64,000 nt of DNA from Usnea hakonensis (taxonomy: Eukaryota; Ascomycota; Lecanoromycetes; Lecanorales; Parmeliaceae). The stretch is taken from assembly GCA_013423325.1 (NCBI GenBank), contig BLJB01000012.1:1-64000 (forward strand), given 5' to 3'. Under the pieces are notes generated by a model. The model worked only from the letters and a program-made list of their open reading frames with translations. It made no database searches and was not told the DNA's origin. Positions 35,231-45,223 of this stretch are shown here, in pieces. Positions within the stretch are counted from its first letter, which is position 1. Each line of letters starts with the position of its first letter. Both the position numbers and the translations under genes were made by a program.

Positions 35231-35707
35231 CAAGGTGTTATCCATCAAGTAGACTTTGCAGGATGAAGACTTGATATGACGCTTATCGATGAGAAATTTC
35301 TTTGGTGGGAGACTGGGCTTGTTGTATCGGCCGTGAACGAGCCCGATTTAGATTGAGGTATTAGGGGTCGAGGATGACAGAATTTGAGACCTTTTGTTTT
35401 TGTCTTGGGTGATACGGACTCGTTTAATGACGGGCGAAAGAAAAGCAGGGGGGGAAGGCCCTTTTGCACGAAGTAATCAAGGTGTTATCGATCAAGGAGA
35501 CTATTGAAACTGTCTGTGCCAGGATAAAGACCTGGTACGACGCTGGCTGACGAGAAATTCCTTTAGTGGGAGACTGGACTTGTATCGGCCGTAAAGAAGC
35601 CCAGGTCGGATCGAAGCATTAGGGGTCGAGGATGAAAGCACTTGAGATATTTTGTTTTCGTCTCGGGTGATACGGGCTTGATCAATAAGAGGGAAAAGAA
35701 AGTGGGG
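35231..35707. repeat. Diverged tandem duplication, about 247-bp period
   Basis: Two copies begin with the same CAAGGTGTTATC at 35231 and 35478 and share blocks such as GGGAGACTGG, TATCGGCCGT, TTAGGGGTCGAGGATGA and GGTGATACGG in order. They differ by many substitutions and small indels. Many differences are transitions, as would be expected if RIP had acted, but I did not count them. Confidence 0.8.
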
Positions 35708-37706
35708 ATTGAGAATACAGGCTCTGCGGCGGGAAAGGTGGTAGACCGAGGCTTAGTAGGAGGCGAGGGAGGATGGAGATTTAGATTGTACTGAAGCATC
35801 GACCAACATGTCCATCTTCAAGCGAGAATCTCCAGCAGCGTTAAAGATAGCAGCGTAGGATAAGGGATGGTGGCTGGCGGGTAAGACTGAATCGGACCAG
35901 GTCCAAGGGGGTGGAGATATCAAAGCGAGATGGCGATTTACGAAAAAGGAATTACTGACGTTGTCGGGCAGTGGAGTGGTGATGATGATCGCTTGATTCG
36001 GTTTATTCATATTGATACGGAGATGAAGGTCGGAGAAGTCCGTGTTTCTCCTTTCACAGTAAAGTAGTAGTACGTAATATGATTGGACCTTTTCTTACAT
36101 TGTACATTGTCTCACCACACTTCTATCAAATTTATGAGTCATGGTCTTTGTGAAACATCAGCAGCTTACTATTACGCTTGCTGGCCTTGCTGGCCTTGCT
36201 GCGCATCAATCACTCTGAGAGAATTCACGACTAATTGGTCTGCAGCTTATACGTTACTTCATCGGATGCAATTAGATCACCGGGTTTGCAACGGACAAGC
36301 TGCTTTGAGCTATGTCGAATAGCCTTGTTGGCAAATGACCAAACCATGAGCTTGATGGCAATGAGTCGATTGGCCCCAAGTGCACAAGCTGTTTTGGGGT
36401 ATCCTTATTGCCCCGCAGGACCAATATGTGCGTTGCCCTATATATTATCATTCGTGACAGGAAGATTGTCGGAACATCAGAACTACCTAAACTGCACAAA
36501 ATATTAAATTGAATGGGCTTCTGGGGCTGCATGGCAATCGTATTGAATGTTTAAGGGGGAGGTTGCCTCCACAGCGATCTATTTTGCTGTTCACAGACCT
36601 TTCAAATGTTCTCAACAGACCAAATGGGCTGTTGACGAATACTAAGTACCGAATATGACTAAGTTTGCCTTCTGATGCTTCGCATGCACGTGTTGCTGTC
36701 GGCCGAAAGATCTCCGTGTTTCGTGGTACTTAGGTACCTCTTCTCACATTGCTCGCGATCCTTCCCAGACACCTCGTGGACCTCTTATTCGTGCTGCTTA
36801 GAAGGTCTTTGTCAGATACACTTGAAGCAATCTAACATAATTTCATTCGCAGAATAGCGCAATGATAGTCCGTAGGTAAAGCCGTTGCTGCGAATATTAC
36901 TAGGACGATCGGCCCGGATACTGTCCTCGAATCGACCTCCTGAACTAAGAACCTGGGTGTGATGAGAAAAGAGGAGGCGAGCGGATGGGGTGCAAAACTG
37001 CGTACGCCGCAGTCCCTACGCACTAGGCTTCCTAGACCGGCGTCGTTGAAGAGAAAGCGGAAATGAGTTGTGATCTGCTTAGGAGGTGATTGACTGGTGT
37101 AGAGAGTGTCAGAGCAACTCAAGCGATACAAATCACTTCAACCAAAATCGACGAGACCTTCTAAGCGATCAGCAGCAAAAGATACCTGATCTTGTGATTG
37201 AGGATCTGAATAATTGGAAGCCTTCTCGATTCGCCAATCTCATAACAACCATCACCAAGCCTCAATAAACGACACACCAATGTTTTGGAAACTAGAGTTC
37301 GGCATGCGAGTACTGTCGCTCTATACAGCGACCCGGAACAAAGCCTGTTCCGTCCGCGCCTTCAGTTGTCCAGTTGGCAGAAACAGCTTACGGATACCGA
37401 TCCCTTCTCTCCTGTTGGGGAAACATTCCTTGAGCTCCCCGTGGAGTGGTGTAGGGAACGCTCTATAGTCGGAGCCGTGGCTGACAGGTGGCCATGTCAG
37501 AATCAGATTTCAGCTTACCAACACTTAGCGACATTCAACTTTTCAGAGAAATTCAGTAGGGGTCACGGGCGACAATCATTTTGAGCAACGGAAGTGGCGA
37601 TCGATGGAGTGCTCAGCTCTGTGATGGCACATCTAGTGTGACTTCAGGATGTAACATGGACCGGCCGATGTAGACGAGGTAGCTAGGCAGAAGCCAAAGG
37701 ACAGCC

Positions 37707-37714
37707 TATATAAG
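37707..37714 (+). promoter_or_regulatory. TATA box of the Bys1-like gene
   Basis: TATATAAG, 146 nt before the start codon, followed by a CAAC/CAAA-rich leader. This is the clearest TATA-type promoter of the left half of the window. Confidence 0.6.
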
Positions 37715-37852
37715 GCCCAAGTATGGTCGTCCTTTTCTTGCTCAACCAGGAAACCAAGCATCTCAAACAACAATTGCCTTCAAGCAACTTTCAAATCGCA
37801 CTACTATCAAACCACGGAAATACTTCATCTTCCGCAAAGCCACTATTCCAAC

Positions 37853-38461
37853 ATGCATTCCACCGCAGCACTCGGCGCCGTTGTATCAATGGGAAGCTTC
37901 CTACTAGCCTCAGGCTCTCCGACCGGCCAGTCCAGCAACATCCAGATCGTACTCCCCACCGGCGCAGCAGCCGTCACAGCTGCTCCCCCGGTCCCCACCT
38001 TTGGCACCGTTCCCCCAGAATTAGCCGTCACGGACGCCCCCCTTGGAAATTCCAACGTCGTCAACGACTGCTCCTTCCCCGTATACCTCTACGCCTGCGA
38101 CGAGTCCTCATGCGGCGCCGAAGTCACCCTTGCCCCCGGACAAGAATATAGCGAACCCTTCACCTCGACTACCGGCGACGGAGTCTCCATCAAGATCGGA
38201 ACTACGTCCGGAGAAGTCCAGAAACCCATCCTGCAGCTCGAGTACACCAATTCGAACGGGTTGGTTTTCTTTGACGCCAGCCAGGTCAACGGGAACCCGT
38301 TCAGCGCGAACGGCTACTTCTTGGGGGACTCCGCCGGCCTGCACGAAACCTGCCCGCCTCCTGCCACCAGCTGTCCGTTCGTCTTCTACACGCCTACCGA
38401 TGGGACCGTGTTCAACACTGCCAACAGTAATAGCATCGGCGTTACACTCTGTTCGGCTTAA
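37853..38461 (+). CDS. Bys1-like (thaumatin-like) secreted protein
   Basis: Small secreted protein, probably cell-wall or effector related. A single exon of 202 aa. The N-terminus (MHSTAALGAVVSMGSFLLASG) is a signal peptide, followed by an Ala/Pro/Val-rich spacer. The domain starts near NSNVVNDCSFPVYLYAC and shows the pattern of the Bys1/thaumatin-like family: paired early Cys residues, LAPGQEYSEPF, GVSIKIGTTSG, ILQLEYTNSNGLVFFDASQVNGNPF, and late Cys residues ending GVTLCSA. The GC-rich codon use at the 5' half and a strong TATA promoter suggest high expression. The long frame in another phase here is a shadow. The family's function is not established beyond association with the yeast phase or the cell surface. 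Confidence 0.8.
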   Translation: MHSTAALGAVVSMGSFLLASGSPTGQSSNIQIVLPTGAAAVTAAPPVPTFGTVPPELAVTDAPLGNSNVVNDCSFPVYLYACDESSCGAEVTLAPGQEYSEPFTSTTGDGVSIKIGTTSGEVQKPILQLEYTNSNGLVFFDASQVNGNPFSANGYFLGDSAGLHETCPPPATSCPFVFYTPTDGTVFNTANSNSIGVTLCSA

Positions 38462-39139
38462 GGTGTGCGATGACGCCGCAAGACGTGTCGCCCATGCCAA
38501 TGTTTTGCGACTGAGGTGGCTTAAGGAGGATCCATTGAGGATAGGCTTTGCAGAGATTACGGATTCTTGATGGAAGAGTCGATGTAGTTTAGTCTTCTTT
38601 GTTGTTCTTTGGAGTGATTGGCGCCATCACTCTCGCCACTCGTTTAGCGAATATGTATCGCATAGAATTGAATTCTGAAATTGGCCATTTCAATGCCCCA
38701 GTTTGACCCATTCTCTGACTGCTTGCAAACATCATTCTACGGAACGGTAGATATCTATTGTAGGACTCATCCTGACCAGTGATTTGTTTTGGCCATGATC
38801 AGGCCCGAATTGCAAACCTCTCTATGATCAATGTATCCGCTTAGCAATGTCTCTCGTATATGAAGAGATGAAAATTGAAGGAAATAGTCGTTGCGTTCCA
38901 CTAGATTACGGTAGAACCGAGCAAGTCCTTTTGGTGGGGGTTTCTCTTGGTCTTTTTTTTCCTTCTCCGCGAAAGATTCCGTTACAATTGGATGGGATTA
39001 GAGCATAGTTGGTGACCTTCTGGGAGTAAATACGGCGTAGGCTATATGCTAGGTGTATCTATGTGTGTGTGTCTGATATGAAAGAGCTTATTCGAACCCA
39101 GATGTGCACCAGCGTTGTCAGAAACCCTAGCCCTAGGTG
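38462..39139. other. Intergenic region
   Basis: About 680 nt between the Bys1-like gene and the inverted-repeat element. No gene is seen. AGAAACCCTAGCCCTAGG near 39119-39136 partly resembles the inverted-repeat arm that follows. Confidence 0.5.
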
Positions 39140-39906
39140 ATACTCGTAATGACCCGGATATGCACCAGACTGGGATATGCACCATTAGGGCTAGGGCTTC
39201 CCACCCAAATTTGGTGGCAGGCAATGAATACTCTCTGCAATGGCAATGGTAATGCTTCAGGCATGGTAATTTGAATGCTTCTCACATGGCCATTTGCATG
39301 CTTCAGGCATGGTAATTTGAATGCTTCATGTATGGTAATTTGAATGCTTCTCACATGGCCATTTGCATGCTTCAGGCATGGTAATTTGAATGCTTCAGGC
39401 ATGGTAATTTGAATGCTTCAGGCATGGTAATTTGAATGCTTCAGGCATGGCCATTTGAATGCTTCTCACATGGCCATTTCTTAGAAATTGACTCATATAT
39501 AACAATAGTCCACGAAACCTAACACCACCACCATGGTACAGTGGTTAACACCCCAAAAAGAGACCCTGGGCCTCAAGAGCATACCCACCCCCCTATCTTA
39601 TAGTATCGGACTGCCTGTGTTGGATAATGACGTTGTCATTAAGTTGAGGACGGCGGTGTGCGAGGGGGAAGTTATTGGGAGCGTCTAGAGTGTAATTAGC
39701 CGTGTATACCTTCATAACTCATCAATTGGAATACTCGCATATGTAGTGTACGGTCGCAATATTCTCAGTCATGTTGCCGGCTGTAGAGCTCAATTGTATG
39801 TAGAATAATATGGTGGGAGGCACGAGTATGTGCCAGCTGCTGGGGAAAGCCCTAGCCCTAATGGTGCATATCCCAGTCTGGTGCATATCCGGGTCATTAC
39901 GAGTAT
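39140..39906. mobile_element. MITE-like element with perfect 60-bp inverted repeats
   Basis: The arms 39140-39199 and 39847-39906 are exact reverse complements over 60 nt. Each arm contains a direct GATATGCACC-type repeat of its own. The 647-nt interior has no transposase frame; it carries the 23-bp minisatellite and a segment with a tRNA-like A-box at about 39534. I could not find a target-site duplication at the arm ends, so mobility is inference. Perfect arm identity suggests recent origin or ongoing conversion. Confidence 0.65.
39262..39480. repeat. 23-bp minisatellite (nine full units)
   Basis: Units begin CATGGTAATTTGAATGCTTC or the variant CATGGCCATTTGCATGCTTC and end AGG, TCA or ATG. 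Nine complete 23-nt units (39262-39468) are followed by a 12-nt partial unit and preceded by a partial one. The variants alternate in a higher-order order rather than at random. Confidence 0.93.
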
Positions 39907-40254
39907 GGCGATCGCCAGGAGTAATCGTTAATCCGTATACCGATAAAGGAAAGCGGTACCGGGACATCACACCTTCCGCCCATTTCCCTGCATTTGGGAG
40001 CACATACATGCAGGCTCCTTCTCCGCTCCGCAGACGCAAGAATTGCAAATGCCTCCCGAGCATCTTGTAAGCCTCGTGGGGTAGCATAGCCTGAACTGAA
40101 CATCGTAAATGCCTCTCATGCATCATCTAAGCCTTGTGGGACAGCATAGCCTGAACACTGCAAATGTCTCTTAAGCACTTTTCTTCGAGCTACCTACATA
40201 TCACGGTGTTCAGCGTCACTCTAATCCCCAACCCCCGCCCCCATCCTCACCAAA
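39907..40254. other. Promoter-side intergenic region of the HIT gene
   Basis: About 350 nt between the inverted-repeat element and the HIT gene. It contains a 60-bp-period tandem pair (separate entry) and otherwise nothing recognisable. Confidence 0.5.
40043..40161. repeat. 60-bp-period imperfect tandem repeat
   Basis: The blocks 40051-40080 and 40111-40140 align at a spacing of exactly 60 nt (GCCTC..GCATC..TAAGCC..GTGGG), both followed by AGCATAGCCTGAAC; a third partial unit starts near 40158. Several differences are C-to-T. Confidence 0.8.
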
Positions 40255-40940
40255 ATGGACACTGTTTGGAAGACTCTTTACTACCTCACCAATCTTGAGT
40301 GGCGCGAGAAAAAGCAACTACACTGCATATTTTGCGACCGCGATAGACTACAGAGTGTTGTATACCAGGTATGGAGATTTGTCAAAGGAATCTAGATGGT
40401 ACTACTGAAAGGAATGACATGGAACAAACAGGATGACACCGTCATTGCGGTTGACAATCTTCGAAACGCAGGACGGATGCATTGGTTGATTATTCCAAAA
40501 GTGGGACCGACGACTCGTCACATCCGCGACATTGAAGCTTTGACTCTAAATGATACGCCACTCCGTACGCCTTTTATCTCTTTGTTTTCTTCCATATCAC
40601 GAATATGCTTATTGAAAAGCGTGCTGACATTTCTAAAGTCAAGAAATTGGACGAAGTAAAAGAGCTTCTTCTGAAAAGGCACTGTCCAGCTGTCCCTCGC
40701 TCTTCAATCCACTGTGGCTATCATCGTGGGCGTCGACAGCTTATTGGGTCCATCATTCTGCCCGACATTGTATCAGTCCATCATCTCCACTTACATGTCA
40801 TTGTGGAGCCCAGGACCATTTTAAGGATTTTTAAATATCCCACGTGGCTTCGATTCATGTGGAAATCGGATGAGAAGGTCATGGCTGAGACAGTAAAGCG
40901 TGAGAAACCGAGAATGATGTTGAAGGGTAGGATGGACTAG
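40255..40940 (+). CDS. HIT-domain (histidine triad) protein
   Basis: Predicted nucleotide hydrolase or transferase of the HIT superfamily. Exons 40255-40368, 40432-40564 and 40639-40940 encode 182 aa. The N-terminal half has CIFC (a possible zinc pair), DDTVIAVDNLRNAGRMHWLIIPK and RHIRDIEAL. The C-terminal half has CGYHRGRR and the triad H131-L-H133-L-H135-V-I. The second intron needs the acceptor at 40637-40638, where a GCTGAC branch site lies ten nt upstream; the apparent alternative ATG-led frame at 40605 is intronic. The splice joins TPL to LKKLDEVKELLLKRHCP. It is nearest to the small fungal HIT proteins related to Hnt/aprataxin by eye; the exact subfamily is unclear. It starts just after a repeat-rich region yet looks intact. 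Confidence 0.83.
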
Positions 40941-41207
40941 TGGTAGAGATCTCGTCGCATGTGTCCTTCTGGTTTCTGATCATACTGAAAAAACAACCAC
41001 GAACTTCGAGAAAAAGTTCTATTAGCCAGGTCAAGTTGCGTTGGGTTCTATTTAGCTCACTCCAGCACTCTGAAACCATCAAGCATCTCAATCTCGCTTA
41101 CACTGACCTCTCCAAGCGCAAGCGGTGTCACTAGAGCGAAGTGTCAAGGCCCCAAGTATCACCAACCTCAGAAATTTGCTGAGGCCATCGCTTGAACCGC
41201 AGGGGCC

Positions 41208-42077
41208 TCATGTTGTAGCACCACGATGAGCGCCCCATGCTAGACAGAAATTGTATGAAAACATGAAGAGAAAGACGAAGACAACATAGCCAAAGCATGA
41301 GCATACGCCCATCAGAACTGCCACCGCGAATCGATAAGAAGTAACTACTACGGCCTCAGGGATATCTTTGATGGCAACGAGAACTTGCATAGCTGCCAAG
41401 ATGACCGCAGCGAATGCAAACACCGTTACGAAGAGGGAAAAGTACTGCGCAAAATAGGTCTTATAGTTGCGATGGACCGTAAAGTAGGTGAGTCCTCGGC
41501 CAGTCAGACGGTATATAATATCGAGTCGATTCAAGCGCAACTCGCCATAGGCGTACCGTCTATGAATATGATGATTTTTCGTCTTGAGCATGACTGCGTC
41601 GCGGAACGCAATCCATTGCTCCCACGTCACATCTTCTGAAATCAGATATGATTTTTTCGCGAGGACAAGGTCTATGGGATAGCAAATCAGGCTACAGTAA
41701 GAGTGGACAAAGCCCGTGATCGAGCCAGAAGGGTCAAAGCCAGTATCTGAATAGTGTTTTATATCGAGGAGAGAGTCTGGTAAAGGCTTGATATAGATAT
41801 TTCGATCGAACCAAACAAGGTGGAGTCGTGCTTGTTCGGATGGAATGATTTTACGCAGCAGTACTCGTTGATGATGTAGGGGACTGATGTTTCGATGGCT
41901 ACCGGCTATCCAAAGATGGCTGTGAATGATGTTCAAGTCGTCTGTCGAAAAATCTGCCTTCAGAATTTTGCTTGTCGCGCGGTCCGACGAGCATGATTGT
42001 CCCTCTGGAGCTGTGATAGCAGTCCCGGTGTTTGAAAGAGGGATGTTAGATGGTGAAGCCATATTCAGATTGCTCAT
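41208..42077 (-). CDS. Membrane protein, DUF6601-like
   Basis: Unknown function. Single exon, 289 aa, using the first ATG in frame. The soluble N-terminal part has HSHLWIAG, LHLVWFDRNIYIKPLPD, LICYPIDLVLAKK, WEQWIAFRDAVM and RRYAYGELRLNRLDIIYRL; the C-terminus has two hydrophobic helices (SLFVTVFAFAAVILAAMQVLVA and VAVLMGVCSCFGYVVFVFLF). This matches my memory of the DUF6601 family of fungal membrane proteins, where the YGELRLxRLN motif precedes a pair of transmembrane helices. I have not confirmed it by a search. No intron or break is visible. Confidence 0.75.
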   Translation of the reverse strand: MSNLNMASPSNIPLSNTGTAITAPEGQSCSSDRATSKILKADFSTDDLNIIHSHLWIAGSHRNISPLHHQRVLLRKIIPSEQARLHLVWFDRNIYIKPLPDSLLDIKHYSDTGFDPSGSITGFVHSYCSLICYPIDLVLAKKSYLISEDVTWEQWIAFRDAVMLKTKNHHIHRRYAYGELRLNRLDIIYRLTGRGLTYFTVHRNYKTYFAQYFSLFVTVFAFAAVILAAMQVLVAIKDIPEAVVVTSYRFAVAVLMGVCSCFGYVVFVFLFMFSYNFCLAWGAHRGATT

Positions 42078-42781
42078 GAGGTGGCAGAGCACAGACTTTG
42101 GTCAGCTTGTATGTGGACTACGGTCATTATAAGTTCTCAAGTTGTAAGGCTGTACTGCAGGCTGCCGGCGCCCTCGCCCAGCTGATGTGTCGCATTACTT
42201 CGCCTTGTTCCTCGAAATTCTTTGGGATTCTTTTTGGGAGGCACCACAGTCCACAGTTGAGGGACGGGCTATGCCGCTCAACTAGAAGGCTAATCAGTAA
42301 CACAATAAATGCAATTATCCTGATTTAATGTAATATGATGTTTATTGTTTCATGGTATTGTTTCATAGTGTGACCCACGTCGGTGAAGTGAGCTAGTCTA
42401 CACCTCCTATTACTAACACATGTCAGCCCCCACGCACAAGTTCAGCTGGACCCACGGCGGCGGAAACGAACCTTGTACATCTGATCGTCTAACCGCAGAC
42501 AGATTAGCCCCTGATAAGATTACGAAAAGAAAGATAGCGGCGTAGCGCCACGATGCCTAGAGTAGAATCATGGGGTTAATCAAACAAGGGCTGTTGAGCC
42601 TGGCCCTGTTGTAGCAAAACAAGACGTTAACTCGATGGAGTACAGCGTAGGATGGAAAGTAAGATACGGTGCCAGCCTTAAGGTTTCAAGGCATCTTAGG
42701 GCGACAAGGATATTAGAGAAAGGTAAAGTATAAGAAGCCCATCGTCGCCTCCTAAAAGGTCCAGCGCGTGCCGTCCGAGCT
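42078..42781. other. Intergenic region between divergent membrane-protein genes
   Basis: About 700 nt between the DUF6601-like gene (minus) and the 7-TM gene (plus). It includes an AT-rich patch with repeated TTGTTTCAT near 42340-42370. No coding feature is seen. Confidence 0.5.
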
Positions 42782-44620
42782 ATGAACCTAACTCTCCCCG
42801 TGAGCCTCGCGAACCTCACCATTTCACACCTAAATTTCACTTCAAATTGCTCAAATGTTGCTCTCGGTCTTGCTGTATGGGTAAATGATTTCGTCAATGA
42901 TGCTGCTTCTCCCGGCAACCAAACCGCAACGAACGATCTGCCAGGCGGATCCGATAACCCCACTGTTGCGCAAGACCTTGACCCTGATGATGATACATCA
43001 AGTGATGATGATCAGTCGGTAGATCCTATCGACAATGGCCCTACCGATGACTACACCAACTTCTGGACAAACGGTACCTCGCCAGAATGGCTGGGCTTCT
43101 GGCGTGCAGCTCTGGCCTCCGCCCTACCCACCATCTATATGAGTCTCACAGACGCTGAGATTTCTCAATGGTCGAATACGACTGACGCGTTTGAATTCTT
43201 TGACGAATTCAATGCAAACAACGATTTGGCTGACCCAACGGATAAATTAGCGATGTCCAAATACTTAGCTTCTTCAGGAGGTTGTGGCTCCAATGGAACG
43301 CTTTCCAAGGTACAAGCCATCACAGATATGCAGCCGGCTTGCATGATTCAATACTGCTGCTCCGGACCGGATAATGAAGAGTCCCAGAAGCCGTATCCAT
43401 TCTACCCAGATTTCACAGTCGTCGATGCTTGCGCTTTTGACATTTGCCGGCGTGACAATCAAGGCAACCCAGACCTCGGAGGCATTGGGGTATGTAGTCA
43501 TTGAGTGACCTCTACGGGCACTTTGGATGGTAGCTAACAAATTGTAGGTGATTGCTGCATACTTCGTAGAAGCAAGTCTGATGGCACTGTCGGTAGTTAC
43601 CTTCGGCGTAGCATTAGTGACAGATCACATCTACAAGAAAAGGGCTAAGCCAAAGTGGCTCAGCCAACATGATTCCGCTGCACTTGCGAGTGCTGGCGTC
43701 TTCCTCGATAATGCAGTGTTCTTTTCTTTCGCAGTCTCGTTCGCTGGCATTATCTTCAACTACCGAGAAGCTCACTTACTGTACGAAGACAAGCTTGGGC
43801 AAACCGCAACGCTGCTTGCAATCGATGCTCCAGTCGCTATACTGCTCTTGACATATGCCCATCTGGATCGAGGCGCTTTGAGGGGCTTCTTGGTGGCTTT
43901 TGCGGTTCTCCTGGTTTTCATTATACAATTTCTCTTCAGGAAAGCAAAGAGCTTCAATCCCGGTACCTCACTCTGCCTAGACTGGAATGACTTTGTGCAA
44001 AAGGCCTTCACTCAGCGCTTCATTGCAAAGGCGGTCTGGGCCTTTCTAGTATCAGCTTTCTTCGCGAGCTACCTAATACCATGGCGGGTTTTCCGCAAGG
44101 CCCCAGGAGACAAGCGCAAAACTTGGGTCAACATCGCCAGTTGGCAGCGGGCTAAGAGCTCTGTTGCATATAAGAGGGGTAGGTCTGTTGCATCTTTGAA
44201 TCTTGAAATTTACACTAATGAACCCAAGTTTCCGACTTCTTTCAAAGAGCAGGGACCAATGTACCGTGGCGCCGAGTGATTGCCTTACTTCTTGCAGCCT
44301 ACGCTATGTTTGACTCCTACATCGACATACGCTTCCTTTGGTATCTCCGAAAAAGTGAGCAAGACATCTCCTCGGCGGACAATGAAGATCAGTGGGGCTA
44401 CGGCCAGATCCTCGCGTTATTCGTGTGGGTGCCCATCTTCGTGGAATATTTCTACGTGTTCGGGCTCAAAGGTAATCTCTGGGGTAAAGGCAAAGCCGAT
44501 CTGAAAAAGAAAACGGTTCAGAGAAGGAGCTATGAGTTGATCGAGCGTGCGAATGAGCAGAAAGTAGATGCGGACGACCGTCCCCCGTTGAGCAAGCGCG
44601 ATAGTGCACTTGATGAGTGA
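42782..44620 (+). CDS. Seven-helix membrane protein with large N-terminal ectodomain
   Basis: I do not recognise the family. Exons 42782-43489, 43548-44178 and 44253-44620 give 568 aa. The first 236 residues contain many N-x-S/T sites, an Asp-rich stretch (DPDDDTSSDDDQS) and six or so Cys residues, suggesting a glycosylated outer domain. Seven hydrophobic segments follow: VIAAYFVEASLMALSVVTFG, FLDNAVFFSFAVSFAGII, LLAIDAPVAILLLTYA, GFLVAFAVLLVFIIQFLF, VWAFLVSAFFASYLIPW, VIALLLAAYAMFDSY and ILALFVWVPIFVEYFYVFG. The C-terminal tail is basic and polar. The number of helices fits a receptor, but no GPCR signature was found. The N-terminus has no obvious signal peptide, so an upstream exon is possible. 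The second intron's acceptor could instead be at 44276. Confidence 0.72.
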
Positions 44621-45223
44621 GAAGAGAAGTGTTTTTTCGATATTGCAATATTTTCTATATATAATAAAGCTACAACGGGCGAATTAGGCATACGGAAATA
44701 TCTCCAGATGTGCCTAGGCCACATATTCCATGTCGCAGAGCAAGTCCGTCTTATCATCCTCCCTTAGCTGCGAGGCTTCGGAATGCTCGATAGGGTGGTA
44801 GGCGGATTTGCTTGCCCGTCGTTTAGAAGAGAGTAAGGGTAAGGATAAATGCCGTCTATCCAATTCCTTCCAGCTGTCACGAATCTCCGAGACCCATTTG
44901 GTAATGGAGCAAGTTCGAGGGGAAGTTCTGCACTCGATAACGATTTAAAGTGGGGAAAATAGAGCCGGGTAAAATAGAGGCACGTGACCGAGTCTTGGCA
45001 AGCTGGCCTTCTTCGCAGTCAAATACATACATCACAAATGTCAGCTTATCACTGCTGATCTCGCTATTGTTGCTGCAAGCAGAATACCTTATATCTAAGC
45101 TCTCTCAGTATATGCCAATGCACCATTCCACCAAATCATTTGAGCAGGTTCGCCAAAGCCTCAAACTCATTCCCACAGATATGTGAGCTTAGCGACCTGT
45201 TCCATCCGGGCTGCTACTTCTCC
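44621..45223. other. Intergenic region between convergent genes
   Basis: About 600 nt separating the 7-TM gene from the cytochrome P450 end. Only 3' flanking sequence is recognised. Confidence 0.6.

Larger units (their letters stand above)
33390..37852. other. Gene-poor, repeat-bearing region
   Basis: 4.5 kb in which I can support no gene. It holds a G/T-rich tract just upstream of the carbonic anhydrase (33415-33450), G-rich purines (34158-34300), a TTC run (34312-34345), an AT-rich relic-like stretch (34975-35090), and the diverged tandem pair at 35231-35707. Open frames are short and lack domains. Confidence 0.5.

Noticed and set aside
37723..38151. 142-codon frame overlapping the Bys1-like gene
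   Set aside because: Out-of-phase shadow of the GC-rich start of the secreted-protein gene; Arg/His-rich translation.
39530..39600. Possible tRNA or tRNA-derived SINE (TGGTACAGTGG resembles an A box)
   Set aside because: No B box and no cloverleaf could be formed downstream, so it is not called as an RNA gene.
40605..40640. ATG-led frame in the HIT gene suggesting a separate start or a frameshift
   Set aside because: An intron from 40565 to 40638 with a good branch site removes it and restores one continuous HIT protein.
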